Source: JAEXOD01 sp963663265
GTDB lineage: Bacteria; Bacteroidota; Ignavibacteria; Ignavibacteriales; Melioribacteraceae
Direction of reading: 5' to 3'
DNA: 64,000 bases
Assembly: GCA_963663265.2 (NCBI GenBank)
Contig: CAXXXM010000002.1
Span: 930,001-994,000 of the forward strand
The notes beneath the pieces are model-generated. The model was not told the DNA's origin. It searched no databases and saw only the letters and a program-made list of their open reading frames with translations. Shown piece after piece: positions 1 through 8,398 of this stretch. Position 1 is the stretch's first letter; each line of letters starts with the position of its first letter. The translations under genes and the position numbers were made by a program.

Positions 1-228
1 TTCTAACTGTTCAAACTGCTCACGGGTATATTTATTCCCTTCTTGGTCAGTATATTTTATTGTTTCAAGTGGTCTTAATGTAAGAAACTTATTTATTACC
101 GGACTATACAAAACCATAGGAACTCGTACATTTACATCAAAAATTTTCCAGTAAAAATCCGGGATATAAATAGCCGCAACCAAAACCGCAATAATAATCA
201 TTAAATATCTAATACTTTTAACTATCAT
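1..228 (-). CDS. DUF4857-like membrane-anchored protein (partial, C-terminus beyond the window)
   Basis: The ATG at 226-228 overlaps the stop of the upstream permease gene by four bases (ATGA), so the two are translationally coupled. The visible 76 codons encode a short basic N-terminus, one hydrophobic segment (about residues 8-22) and then an extracytoplasmic stretch containing VPMVLYSPVINKF and KYTDQEGNKYTREQFEQLE. This arrangement (one N-terminal anchor, then a 'D..G..Y.R..FE..LP'-type sequence) is what I remember of DUF4857 proteins that follow ABC-2 permease genes in Bacteroidota. The reading frame stays open to the window edge. Role in the exporter is unknown. The family call is from memory and only moderately sure; that it is a real gene is supported by the coupling and the open frame. 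Confidence 0.6.
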   Translation of the reverse strand, partial: MIVKSIRYLMIIIAVLVAAIYIPDFYWKIFDVNVRVPMVLYSPVINKFLTLRPLETIKYTDQEGNKYTREQFEQLE

Positions 229-896
229 TTCATTGCTCCTCTTTTAAATCTGAATCCGGTAATTAAAACTGACAAAATAAAAAACAAAGATAAAACAATG
301 AATGTAACAAGTGACTTTTCATATAAATTAAACCATCCTGTTTCCAACAATAAGTTAGCAAAGCCAACTGCAACAGGGAGGTATAAAATTTTTCGTAACC
401 AAATCGGTTCTAAAATAATCATTGCAGATGAAAAATAAACTACTACTCCGGCAAAATACCAAGGAATAATTGTTATTAACATACTTACAGTTATTTGAGA
501 AGCAAAAAATATTGAACTAACAAATATTAAACCAAACAACGAAACCAAATACATTACAAAAAGCATCAAACCACCTACGCTTATCATAGAAAATAAAATC
601 TTATTCTCTTTAATTGGTAAATGTAATGTTAATTTTAACCTTTTTTCTGTTATTTCCGGCACAAATTGTGCAATTCCCAAAATCAAACCACTTAATAAGG
701 GTAAATAAAAAATAATTGAATAATAAGAATACCCCAAGGTTACAATATTGTACCAAATAATTGAGGCATCGTAAAATTTTAATTGATGTACTATTTCGAT
801 ATACACATAAAAAACTACCGCCATCCAGAGTGCTAATAATCCCCCAAAAGCCCATTTCATTTTGAGCCATTCTTTAAATAAAACCGCTTTTATCAT
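225..896 (-). CDS. ABC-2 type membrane permease subunit
   Basis: A 223-residue integral membrane protein with about six hydrophobic segments (roughly residues 14-34, 60-80, 100-130, 137-160, 165-185, 197-215) separated by short basic loops. It starts with an amphipathic 'MIKAVLFKEWLKMKWAF' helix as seen at the start of ABC-2 permeases. The loop after the second segment, EITEKRLKLTLHLPI, resembles the conserved 'E...k...LLLSLPi' loop of that superfamily. It lies 8 bp downstream of the ATPase gene and overlaps the next gene by 4 bp, so the three form one operon. Substrate is not evident. Sequence similarity to characterised permeases is low, so the call rests on topology and context. Confidence 0.65.
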   Translation of the reverse strand: MIKAVLFKEWLKMKWAFGGLLALWMAVVFYVYIEIVHQLKFYDASIIWYNIVTLGYSYYSIIFYLPLLSGLILGIAQFVPEITEKRLKLTLHLPIKENKILFSMISVGGLMLFVMYLVSLFGLIFVSSIFFASQITVSMLITIIPWYFAGVVVYFSSAMIILEPIWLRKILYLPVAVGFANLLLETGWFNLYEKSLVTFIVLSLFFILSVLITGFRFKRGAMK

Positions 897-904
897 TGTA
901 ACTC

Positions 905-1795
905 CTAATATTTTCCTGTTATTCCAATAAACGCATCTTCTAATGTCATAGGGACTTCTTTTAAATCTTCATAACCTACCCCTAATTTAGAAAGATAGCT
1001 TTCAACATTTTCTTGGTTTTTAAAGCTATATATTGTTGCATTATTTTTAACTAATTCAAAATTGTTTACAACTTCATCTTTGGCTAAATCTATTTCGGTA
1101 TTTCCGGAAAGCTTAAATCTATACTGCTTATATGAATTCATAAATTCCTTTACCGGCATTGACAGTAAAACACTATTATAGCCAAGTATTAAACAATCAT
1201 CTATTAGGTTTTCCATATCTTGTATAATATGGGATGTTACAAATATTGTTTTGTTTTCTGCTTTTGCATACTCCTGAAGATAATCGATAAATAACCTTCT
1301 ATATCCAGGGTCTAAACCCATAGAATAATCATCCAAAACCATCAAATCCGGATCTTGAGCCAAAATCAATCCCAAAGCAACTTGAGAACGTTGCCCACAA
1401 GACATTTTGGAGAGTTTTTGAGTGGGAGTTACTTTTAATTTACTCATCAACTCATAATAAGGTTCTTTTTTCCATTTGGGATAAAAAGCGGAATAATACT
1501 TTTCAATTTGATAAATATTCATAAACGAATATTGAATATGCCCTTCCATTAAAAATCCCACCCTTGCTTTTGTTTCAGGCGATAAATTATGCGAATCTTC
1601 TCCAAAAATATAACACTTGCCTGAATAAGGTTCTAAGTATCCATTAAGGATATTAATTGTTGTTGTTTTCCCCGTACCATTTTTACCTAAAAGCCCCAAA
1701 ATGCTCCCATTTCGTATGTTGAAGTTCATATTTTCATATATTAACTTCTTTCCATAGTAATGGGTTAAATTGACACACTGTACAGCATATTCCAT
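905..1795 (-). CDS. ABC transporter ATP-binding protein
   Basis: A 296-residue ABC ATPase. It has Walker A GKNGTGKTT (residues 37-45), a signature motif MSCGQ (131-135, canonical LSGGQ), Walker B LMVLDD (151-156), D-loop GLD (160-162) and switch histidine H189 in TSHI. The residue after the Walker B aspartate, usually the catalytic Glu, is Asp156, and the signature has Cys for the first Gly; both are departures from consensus that could lower turnover. The C-terminal 80 residues after the nucleotide-binding domain are a regulatory extension of the type found in YtrB/BcrA-like exporters. First gene of the operon with the permease and the DUF4857-like gene. A near-palindrome lies 33-46 bp upstream of the ATG. 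Substrate unknown. Confidence 0.9.
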   Translation of the reverse strand: MEYAVQCVNLTHYYGKKLIYENMNFNIRNGSILGLLGKNGTGKTTTINILNGYLEPYSGKCYIFGEDSHNLSPETKARVGFLMEGHIQYSFMNIYQIEKYYSAFYPKWKKEPYYELMSKLKVTPTQKLSKMSCGQRSQVALGLILAQDPDLMVLDDYSMGLDPGYRRLFIDYLQEYAKAENKTIFVTSHIIQDMENLIDDCLILGYNSVLLSMPVKEFMNSYKQYRFKLSGNTEIDLAKDEVVNNFELVKNNATIYSFKNQENVESYLSKLGVGYEDLKEVPMTLEDAFIGITGKY

Positions 1796-2311
1796 ATATT
1801 TCTCATTATTTAGGTTTTAAAATAAATCGACAAATTCGTCGTATATTGTAACCATTTTTTATTTTAAATGCAAAGTATTTTTTATGCATCTATTTGCATT
1901 AATATTAATTTTGAAGTTTTATAATTCCTTTTTATTAAAAGGTTTATAAAATCCTTGTTTCCCAAAAACTAAAGTTTATCAATATTTCATTTTGAACAAA
2001 ATCATAATATCATCATTCTTTTCGTATTTAAATTTCTAAAAATTAAATTTATAATTCCATTATTGAAATGGAGTATTTTTTTCTTACACAATACCTATTT
2101 TAGGTTATTAATAATTAAAATGCTTAAAACATACTCTATTGTTAAAATTAATTAAGTACACAGAACCGGATTTAACCAAAAATTAATAATTTATTCTATG
2201 ATTTTATTAATACTTTAATTTTGGGAACTATCTCATTTGTTTAAATGTATTGCTATAAAAATATTGGAAAAATTGCAACCAATTTAACTAACAATAACTA
2301 ACGGAGAAAAA
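1796..2311. other. Gene-free AT-rich divergent intergenic region
   Basis: About 515 bp between divergent genes, with no open frame of useful length, no tRNA-like fold and no clear repeat apart from the near-palindrome at 1828-1841. It probably carries the promoters of both flanking units. I could not identify a convincing TTTG/TAnnTTTG pair for the rightward gene. Confidence 0.5.
1828..1841. promoter_or_regulatory. Near-palindrome CGACAAATTCGTCG upstream of the ABC operon
   Basis: A 14-bp inverted repeat centred on AATT, with a single mismatched pair, 33-46 bp upstream of the ABC ATPase start. Small ABC-2 operons are often controlled by GntR/YtrA-family repressors binding such sites, but no regulator gene is visible in the window. 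Operator role is an inference. Confidence 0.3.
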
Positions 2312-2677
2312 ATGACATCAAAGAATGTATTGATGGCTTTATTTGTTTTTGTATTTATTTTTAGCATATCCACGCAAGCACAGGATTGCAAAAACAAAAC
2401 AGGATGTTCAAGTATTGAAAAATCGACTTGCGGTTCGGAAGCTACGTCATGCGGCAGCTCTGAAGCTACTGTAAAAAAAGAAAGCAAAGTTGAAATTTGG
2501 AATAAAGTTTGTCCTATTAAAGGCGACCCAATAAATCCAAAAATTCCAACTTATACATACAAAGGGAAAACCTACGGATTCTGCTGCAAAGGTTGCGATA
2601 CTAAATTTAAAGCTGATCCAGAAAAATATATCAAAAACTTAAGCAAAGATGGCAAAACTTTTGTAGGTAAAAAATAG
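2312..2677 (+). CDS. Secreted YHS-domain metal-binding protein
   Basis: A 121-residue exported protein. Residues 1-23 are a signal peptide ending near TQAQ. Residues 24-54 form a Ser/Thr/Cys-rich linker with five cysteines (CKNKTGC, STC, SC). Residues 65-110 match the YHS/TRASH-like fold: a CP-x2-G start (CPIKGDP), then TYTYKGKTYGFCC, then CKGCDTKFKADPEKY. YHS domains are small heavy-metal-binding modules, in this kind of bacterium often periplasmic and next to metal efflux genes; no efflux gene is nearby here. The start is supported by CGGAG eight bases upstream. A strong terminator follows, so it is monocistronic. Metal specificity cannot be read from the sequence. Confidence 0.85.
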   Translation: MTSKNVLMALFVFVFIFSISTQAQDCKNKTGCSSIEKSTCGSEATSCGSSEATVKKESKVEIWNKVCPIKGDPINPKIPTYTYKGKTYGFCCKGCDTKFKADPEKYIKNLSKDGKTFVGKK

Positions 2678-2687
2678 TTAAATTACT

Positions 2688-2722
2688 AAAAGCACAAGGG
2701 GTTTTTTCCTTTGTGCTTTTTT
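2688..2722 (+). terminator. Rho-independent terminator after the YHS gene
   Basis: AAAAGCACAA pairs with TTGTGCTTTT; GC and GU pairs extend the stem towards the loop, and a T run follows. It lies about 10 bp after the stop codon. Confidence 0.85.
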
Positions 2723-2939
2723 GGAACATTTCCAAATTTGTTTTTGTTATATTAGTAACCAATTAAGTAACTAAGATGAAAACAATAGGTATTACCAGTT
2801 TTTTAATAAGTCGTTTCAATAAATTTCACACCCTACTCTTTCCACATTAGCAGATTTCATGTATAGCATATAAATTGTTTTTAAAAATGCTTTTTTATTT
2901 AATTAATTATGAAATTCAAATAACTTTTAGGAGTTCAAA

Positions 2940-3449
2940 ATGTCATTAAAAAATGTATTATCCATTTTTGTTATTTCTGTTTTTGCTTTTAGTTTAAGCA
3001 ATGCACAAGTAAAAGATCCTGTAAAAACAGTTAAAAAAGAAGTTAAAGAGGATGTTAAAACTGTAAAACAAGATTCAAAAGAAAAAATTAAAGAAGTTAA
3101 AAAAGATGCTCTTGATCAAGTTAAAGAGACAAAAAAAGACGTAAAAACCAATGTTAAAACCATGAAAGATGACGCAAAAAATTTAGATAATAAAACAAAA
3201 ACTGAGGCTAATAAAAACGTTGACAAAATGGACAAAAAAGCTTTAGATTTAGACAAAAAGGTTAAAGATACCAAAAAAGATGTTAAAACAGACGTAAAAA
3301 CAATGAAAAACGATGTTAAAAAATTAGATGATAGAGCTAAAATTGAAACCAATAAAAACATCGAAAAAACTGACAAGATGAAGCAAGAAGTAAAAGAGTC
3401 AGCTAAAAATGAAATGAAAAAAGAAATTAAAAAGACAATCGTAAAATAA
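2940..3449 (+). CDS. Secreted lysine-rich helical repeat protein
   Basis: 169 residues: a signal peptide (1-22, cleaving after SNAQ) and then a sequence made almost only of Lys, Asp, Glu, Val, Thr, Asn and Met (48 Lys in all). It contains two copies of a 36-residue unit, beginning KKDVKTNVKTMKDDAK and KKDVKTDVKTMKNDVK, separated by about 15 residues. Charged residues alternate with Val/Met/Leu at heptad- or 11-mer-like spacing, which predicts long amphipathic helices or an intrinsically disordered chain. LEA-like or apolipoprotein-like stress proteins have such composition, but I recognise no family. TAGGAG lies a few bases before the ATG. A hairpin terminator follows. The antisense open frame in this stretch is a mirror of the repeats. 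Confidence 0.8.
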   Translation: MSLKNVLSIFVISVFAFSLSNAQVKDPVKTVKKEVKEDVKTVKQDSKEKIKEVKKDALDQVKETKKDVKTNVKTMKDDAKNLDNKTKTEANKNVDKMDKKALDLDKKVKDTKKDVKTDVKTMKNDVKKLDDRAKIETNKNIEKTDKMKQEVKESAKNEMKKEIKKTIVK

Positions 3450-3464
3450 GATAAGATGTCTTGT

Positions 3465-3504
3465 AAAAAAAGGCTGCCCATACTTTTTTGAGCAGCCTTT
3501 TTTT
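3465..3504. terminator. Bidirectional terminator
   Basis: AAAAAAAGGCTGC and GCAGCCTTTTTTT form a perfect stem with A-rich and T-rich arms, so it can stop transcription in both directions. It sits between the convergent Lys-rich gene and the T9SS propeller gene. Confidence 0.9.
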
Positions 3505-3535
3505 ATTTTCATCAATTTAATAAATTGAACAAAAT

Positions 3536-5620
3536 TTATTTCATCAGCAACATTTTCTTAGTTTCAGTATAATTGCCGGCTTTTAATGAGTATACATACA
3601 TTCCACTTGCTAAGTTTGAAGCATCAAACTGCCTTGAATAATTACCGGACCGTAAATCTTCATTTACTAAAGTTGCAACTTCTTTTCCTAAAATATCATA
3701 AACTTTTAATGTTACATTTTGTGCAGTTGGCAAACTAAACGAAATAGTTGTGCTTGGATTAAAAGGATTAGGATAGTTTTGTGTTAATGTAAATTCGGTT
3801 GGTGTTTCAATTTCAAAATTCGCATCAGTAATACTCTCGAAGCTCCCATTTATTTCGGCTTTATATACTCCACCTGTTAATCCTGCAAATAGTGCATTTT
3901 CTGAGTAAACAACTGCTCTAACAGAAGGATTATTTGGAAAACCTTCATTTAACATTTGAAAGGTATTACCATCATCATATGAAACATAAAGACCTGTATA
4001 TTCAGTCCCAACTAATAAGTTTGTTTTGTAATTAGTTAAGTATCTAACAGTTGCATAATATGGTATTCCATAATCAAGTCGATACCAATCATTTTCTCCA
4101 ATAACTACTCTAAATAAACCAAAATTATTTGTGCCAACATACAAATAGTTATCAACAACAGATAGTGCATTTACTCTAACCGATTGATATCCAACCTTTA
4201 CCCAATTGCCGCCATTATTTTCAGTTACATATACTCCGGCTTCAGCGGTTCCTGCAAAAACCATGTTATTTTTAACAGCCAATGAAAGAGCATTAAGTCC
4301 ATCAAGTCCAATGTGTGTCCAGCTTTCTCCATTATTTGTAGAACAAAACACTCCACTTCCTCTTGTACCAACATAAATATTATTCCCTGAACCAGCAATT
4401 GAGCCAATTATAATATTGGTCAATCCATTATGAACTGTCTCCCAAGCAACCGAATCTATACTTGTTCTATACAAACCATTATCAGTACATGCAAACACAT
4501 AATTGTTTAGTTCAGCGAATGTATATCCATTAGTGCAGTTAGTTCCTTCAGTAATATTTTCCCAACTAACTCCATTATTATTGCTTAAATAGAATTTTCC
4601 ACCATAAGTTGTTACAAAAAGTTTCCCATTTGAAGTATAAAGCAATCCTCTTACATCAGGATTTACCATATTGCCAACCCCCTGATTAATTGCTGCCCAA
4701 TCCAAGCCGCTTTCAGATTTATATATTTCACCGATTGCAGTGCCTGCTGTGATAACTGAATCTGTGATAAATACAGAAGTAACATTCTGTCCATCAAAAT
4801 TCTGACCAATTGAAATCCAATCAATACCATAATTCGTTGATATGTATGAGCCGCCTTGTTCAGTAAAAACAAAAACGCTGTTATTAAAGGTTTTTATAAA
4901 GTTCACATCGCAATTTTCTATTCCATCACTCCCCGCAATCCAGTAATCACCTCCATTAAAGGAATAAAACAAACCCACATTAGTACCCAAAAATAAATAA
5001 TCACCGTATTTTGAAATTGCTTTAACTTCAAAACTGTTTGGCAGTCCATTGCCTATAGATACCCAGTTATTCTCTTGAAAGTCAAATTTATATACTCCAC
5101 CTTCATTTGTAGTAGCATATATCTCAGAATTATCTACATAAAAACTATTTATTCCTAAACTCAACAAACCGTCATTTAGGCTCGCCCATTGGTCACCGTT
5201 ATTAGTTGAAAAGAAAATCCCACTATCAAAGGTACCAACTAACATTTTATTATCAGTATATGCCAAACATTTAATTCTAAGTGATGTTAATCCGTTATTT
5301 TTATAAACCCAGCTATTTCCCTCATCATTTGAAAAAGCTACGCCTGATTGGTATGTTCCCCCAACGATGTAACTATCATTACTTAGTAATGATGTAAATG
5401 AAGCATATGCAATTCCATTACTTAGTTGTTGCCATGTAACTCCATTATCAGTTGACTTTAATAGTTTATTGTTACTACTAATAAACATTGAATTGTTATG
5501 ATATGCTATTGCTGTTATTCTACCCAAACTTGGGCTATTAAGCAGTTGACATTGAGCATTTAATGTAATTGAATAAAGTAGGATAAACGGCAATAATAAG
5601 CGTAAAAAATACCTTTGCAT
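3536..5620 (-). CDS. T9SS-secreted BNR/Asp-box beta-propeller protein
   Basis: 694 residues: signal peptide (1-22, ending LNAQ), then about 580 residues of repeats with the Asp-box pattern S-x-D/N-x-G-x-x-W (for example STDNGVTW, STNNGDQW, SFNGGDYW, STNNGESW, SYDDGNTF), each followed by a 'lyvGt...G.y.s' strand pair. This is the sortilin/sialidase-like propeller fold. The last 85 residues are a T9SS type A sorting domain: NYPNPFNPSTTISFSLP, then YDILGKEVATL and the final KKMLLMK. No catalytic residues of sialidases are evident, so a binding or adhesive role at the cell surface is more likely than hydrolysis. GAGGTG lies before the ATG. A promoter with a CRP/FNR-type site lies upstream. Confidence 0.9.
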   Translation of the reverse strand: MQRYFLRLLLPFILLYSITLNAQCQLLNSPSLGRITAIAYHNNSMFISSNNKLLKSTDNGVTWQQLSNGIAYASFTSLLSNDSYIVGGTYQSGVAFSNDEGNSWVYKNNGLTSLRIKCLAYTDNKMLVGTFDSGIFFSTNNGDQWASLNDGLLSLGINSFYVDNSEIYATTNEGGVYKFDFQENNWVSIGNGLPNSFEVKAISKYGDYLFLGTNVGLFYSFNGGDYWIAGSDGIENCDVNFIKTFNNSVFVFTEQGGSYISTNYGIDWISIGQNFDGQNVTSVFITDSVITAGTAIGEIYKSESGLDWAAINQGVGNMVNPDVRGLLYTSNGKLFVTTYGGKFYLSNNNGVSWENITEGTNCTNGYTFAELNNYVFACTDNGLYRTSIDSVAWETVHNGLTNIIIGSIAGSGNNIYVGTRGSGVFCSTNNGESWTHIGLDGLNALSLAVKNNMVFAGTAEAGVYVTENNGGNWVKVGYQSVRVNALSVVDNYLYVGTNNFGLFRVVIGENDWYRLDYGIPYYATVRYLTNYKTNLLVGTEYTGLYVSYDDGNTFQMLNEGFPNNPSVRAVVYSENALFAGLTGGVYKAEINGSFESITDANFEIETPTEFTLTQNYPNPFNPSTTISFSLPTAQNVTLKVYDILGKEVATLVNEDLRSGNYSRQFDASNLASGMYVYSLKAGNYTETKKMLLMK

Positions 5621-5670
5621 TTTGCACCTCTAAATTTATATTTTTTTATAATTTCCCCACGGCACTATAT

Positions 5671-5721
5671 CAAGTTAGTGTATTAATCCGAAAAATGCAA
5701 ATCTAAGTGATACAAATCAAA
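5671..5721 (-). promoter_or_regulatory. Candidate promoter with CRP/FNR-like half-palindrome for the propeller gene
   Basis: Read on the minus strand: TTTGATTTGTATCACT (5721-5706), four bases, TTTG (5701-5698, -33-like), 20 bases, TAACTTG (5677-5671, -7-like). The Bacteroidota promoter consensus is TTTG and TAnnTTTG about 20 bp apart. The upstream element matches the TGTGA-N6-TCACA sites at 28337 and 47292 at 13 of 16 positions. Confidence 0.45.
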
Positions 5722-5809
5722 CATTTTAGAAACTAATGCATTTTCTTAATACTAAAAAATGCAATATTTATATTTAATTTTCTTAATAGTAATATTATAT
5801 TAAATTTAT

Positions 5810-5817
5810 TATTTTTG
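5810..5817 (+). promoter_or_regulatory. Candidate -7 box (TATTTTTG) of the polysaccharide operon
   Basis: TATTTTTG fits TAnnTTTG and lies 43 bases before the ATG at 5861. No TTTG is present at the expected -33 distance, so support is weak. Confidence 0.25.
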
Positions 5818-5860
5818 TTAGTTATATTAAAATTCCAAAAGTTTGCCAAAAGAGGACAAT

Positions 5861-8398
5861 ATGTCGAAAATAGCAAAAAGCAAAAATTTACTAAAATCTG
5901 AAAATGAGTCTATAAACTTTGAACTTTCAAAGTACATACCTGTTAAATACCAAACAATATTAGCAGCTTTATTAATAATTGTTTTATTTTTATTTTATTA
6001 CTCTCCAATGTATTTTGGTGGTATGACTTTTCAATCTGGCGATATAACAACAAGCCATAGTTTAACAACTTATGTTAATCAAGAAAGAGAAGGTTACACA
6101 CTTTGGTTCCCTTATATTTTTGGTGGAATGCCGGCATACGCTTTAGCGTTGGATTATAAATGGTTTAACTTAATGTATGTTGCTATTCATACAGTAAGAA
6201 CCGTATTTACAGCACCATTTAGTACTGATTATACTATGTGGAGTTTTTACTTAATTGTATTAGCATTTACTTCTTACTTTTTATTTCAGCACTTAACAAA
6301 AAACAAACTGTTAAGCATGTTAGGGGCAATTACCACATCTTTTAGCACAGGGATAATTTTGTTCCTCTTTATTGGGCATGTAACAAAACTTACTGCTTTA
6401 TGTTTTTATCCCCTAATATTCCTGATGTTGTTGAAATTTCAAGAAAAAGTTACTTTAAAAGATTTTGCTATTTTAATTATTGCGTTACAACTTTCATTAC
6501 AAGGCTGGCATGTTCAAATAATATTTTACACTCTTTTTGCAATTGGAATCTACTTTTTATTCTATTTTATTAGAACATTGGTAAAAAAAGAATTTGATGA
6601 ATTTAAGAAATACTTTAGAAGCGGATTAGTATTTGCCGGTGCATTAATTATTGCTTTAATAATCCAATCAGACAACTTAACTCAAATATATGAATATAAC
6701 CCATATTCAACTCGCGGCTCGGAAAGCATAACTGATATAACAAAAGGTAACAACCCTAAAACCGCCGATTCCGATTTTTATCAATACGCTACAAACTGGT
6801 CATTTTCTCCTGAAGAAGTGTTAACTTTTGTTATTCCATCATTTTATGGATTTGGAAATTCCACATATAAAGGACCTTTAACACAGAATCAAGAAGTTGA
6901 GATTAACACCTATTTTGGACAAATGCCATTTGTTGATGTTGCAATGTATATGGGTATTATTGTATTTTTCTTAGGTCTGTTTTCAATGTACCTTAATAGA
7001 AAAAATCATTTTGTTCAGTTCTTAATAGTGTTAATAATAATCTCGTTATTAATTTCTTTCGGAAGAACATTCCCTGTTTTATACAACTTAATGTTTTACT
7101 ATTTTCCATTCTTTGATAAATTCCGCGTCCCTTCAATGATATTAATTTTAGTTCAGCTAAGCTTCCCAATATTAGCAGTAATGGGGATAAGCAAAATTGT
7201 TGAATTAAAAAAGAGCGGCGATTTATCAATTATTACTATTGTAAAATCAATTACTATTGCTTTATTGGTTGGTTTAGTTTTAAGTATAATATTAAATTCA
7301 GCAATTAGTCAGTGGTTTATTGGAAGAGTAGATTCATATATTGCAAGTATCCAGGCTGCTAATCAACAAAAAGCTCAAATGTTTATGGCTTTGAAAGATT
7401 ATATGGCTGACATGTTTACAACAGATTTGATGTTAGGAATGGCATTAATAACCCTATCCTTTGCATTAATTTATGCTTATATAAAGTCAATGATAAGTTT
7501 AGATATTTTAATTATTCTTTTAATTGTTTTTAACTTTTTTGACTTAGCAAGAATTGGCAACAGAGGTGCAAAATATACTCACGATGCAGATATTGAACAA
7601 ACTTTTAGACAACCTTATTATATTACTGCTATAAAGTCATTTAAAGATAACGAACCTCATAGATTATTAAATCTTAAACGTGATAATTCAATTGGTTCAA
7701 TTCAACACAATTCAAATTTTAATGCTTACTTTTTAGAAGAAGATTTTGCTGGATATTCATCAATTAAGCCACGTACGTATCAAGATATTATTGATGTAGT
7801 AGGAACAGTTAACGAAACATTATGGCGTATGCTTAATGTTAAGTACATTATTATAGATCAACCTGTAACGTTTCCCGGATTAGAGTTAAAAGCTAATCAA
7901 GAAAAAGATTATGTTTTTGTAAACACTAACGCATTACCTCGTTTTTATTTTGTTAACAAAGTTGAAAAACTTGCAGGAATTGATATTCTTAATAAAATAA
8001 AAAACAACGAATTTGATCCTAAACAAATGGCTTTTGTTGATGAAACTTTGAAAGTTGATACTATTGATTCAACAACTACATTAAAAGTTGAAAAATATAC
8101 AGATGAGAAAATTGTTTTAAGTTCCCAGAATAATGGCAGCAACTTTTTATTTATTGGAAATACTTATCTTCCCGGATGGAAAGCCAAAGTTAATGGAATA
8201 GATACTAAAATTTACAAAGCAAATTATGGATTTGCGGGGATTGTTGTTCCTAAAGGTGAAAACAAGATTGAATTAAGTTATGCACCTGAATCGTTTTTTA
8301 TTACTAAGTATTTAGCTTTAATATTTAGTAGTTTAACTTTCATTGGTTTGTTTATTGGAATATTTATTTCTAAAAAGCCAACCGAGAAAAACGCTTAA
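5861..8398 (+). CDS. YfhO-family polytopic membrane protein (GT-C-like)
   Basis: About 845 residues with a dozen or more hydrophobic segments over residues 35-560 and 820-840, and a soluble region (about 580-810) before the last segment. The first periplasmic loop contains FQSGDI.T and the segment YTLWFPYIFGGMPAYA, which match YfhO proteins ('W.P.. FgG.P'). YfhO proteins are thought to be GT-C-fold enzymes that transfer sugars from lipid carriers to cell-surface polymers. I chose the ATG at 5861, preceded by AGAGGA, instead of an upstream TTG at 5843. It is the first gene of a six-gene run; its stop codon is immediately followed by the next ATG. Confidence 0.85.
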   Translation: MSKIAKSKNLLKSENESINFELSKYIPVKYQTILAALLIIVLFLFYYSPMYFGGMTFQSGDITTSHSLTTYVNQEREGYTLWFPYIFGGMPAYALALDYKWFNLMYVAIHTVRTVFTAPFSTDYTMWSFYLIVLAFTSYFLFQHLTKNKLLSMLGAITTSFSTGIILFLFIGHVTKLTALCFYPLIFLMLLKFQEKVTLKDFAILIIALQLSLQGWHVQIIFYTLFAIGIYFLFYFIRTLVKKEFDEFKKYFRSGLVFAGALIIALIIQSDNLTQIYEYNPYSTRGSESITDITKGNNPKTADSDFYQYATNWSFSPEEVLTFVIPSFYGFGNSTYKGPLTQNQEVEINTYFGQMPFVDVAMYMGIIVFFLGLFSMYLNRKNHFVQFLIVLIIISLLISFGRTFPVLYNLMFYYFPFFDKFRVPSMILILVQLSFPILAVMGISKIVELKKSGDLSIITIVKSITIALLVGLVLSIILNSAISQWFIGRVDSYIASIQAANQQKAQMFMALKDYMADMFTTDLMLGMALITLSFALIYAYIKSMISLDILIILLIVFNFFDLARIGNRGAKYTHDADIEQTFRQPYYITAIKSFKDNEPHRLLNLKRDNSIGSIQHNSNFNAYFLEEDFAGYSSIKPRTYQDIIDVVGTVNETLWRMLNVKYIIIDQPVTFPGLELKANQEKDYVFVNTNALPRFYFVNKVEKLAGIDILNKIKNNEFDPKQMAFVDETLKVDTIDSTTTLKVEKYTDEKIVLSSQNNGSNFLFIGNTYLPGWKAKVNGIDTKIYKANYGFAGIVVPKGENKIELSYAPESFFITKYLALIFSSLTFIGLFIGIFISKKPTEKNA

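Noticed and set aside
2776..2850. 24-codon open frame after the YHS gene (MKTIGITSFLIS...)
   Set aside because: Too short, no convincing ribosome site and no conserved feature; it may be chance in AT-rich DNA.
3116..3481. 121-codon minus-strand frame opposite the Lys-rich gene
   Set aside because: It is the antisense image of the AAA-rich repeats (Phe/Ser/Leu-rich) and overlaps the terminator.
3536..5620. Sialidase activity for the Asp-box protein
   Set aside because: Asp boxes occur throughout, but the catalytic Arg triad and FRIP-type motif of sialidases are not seen.
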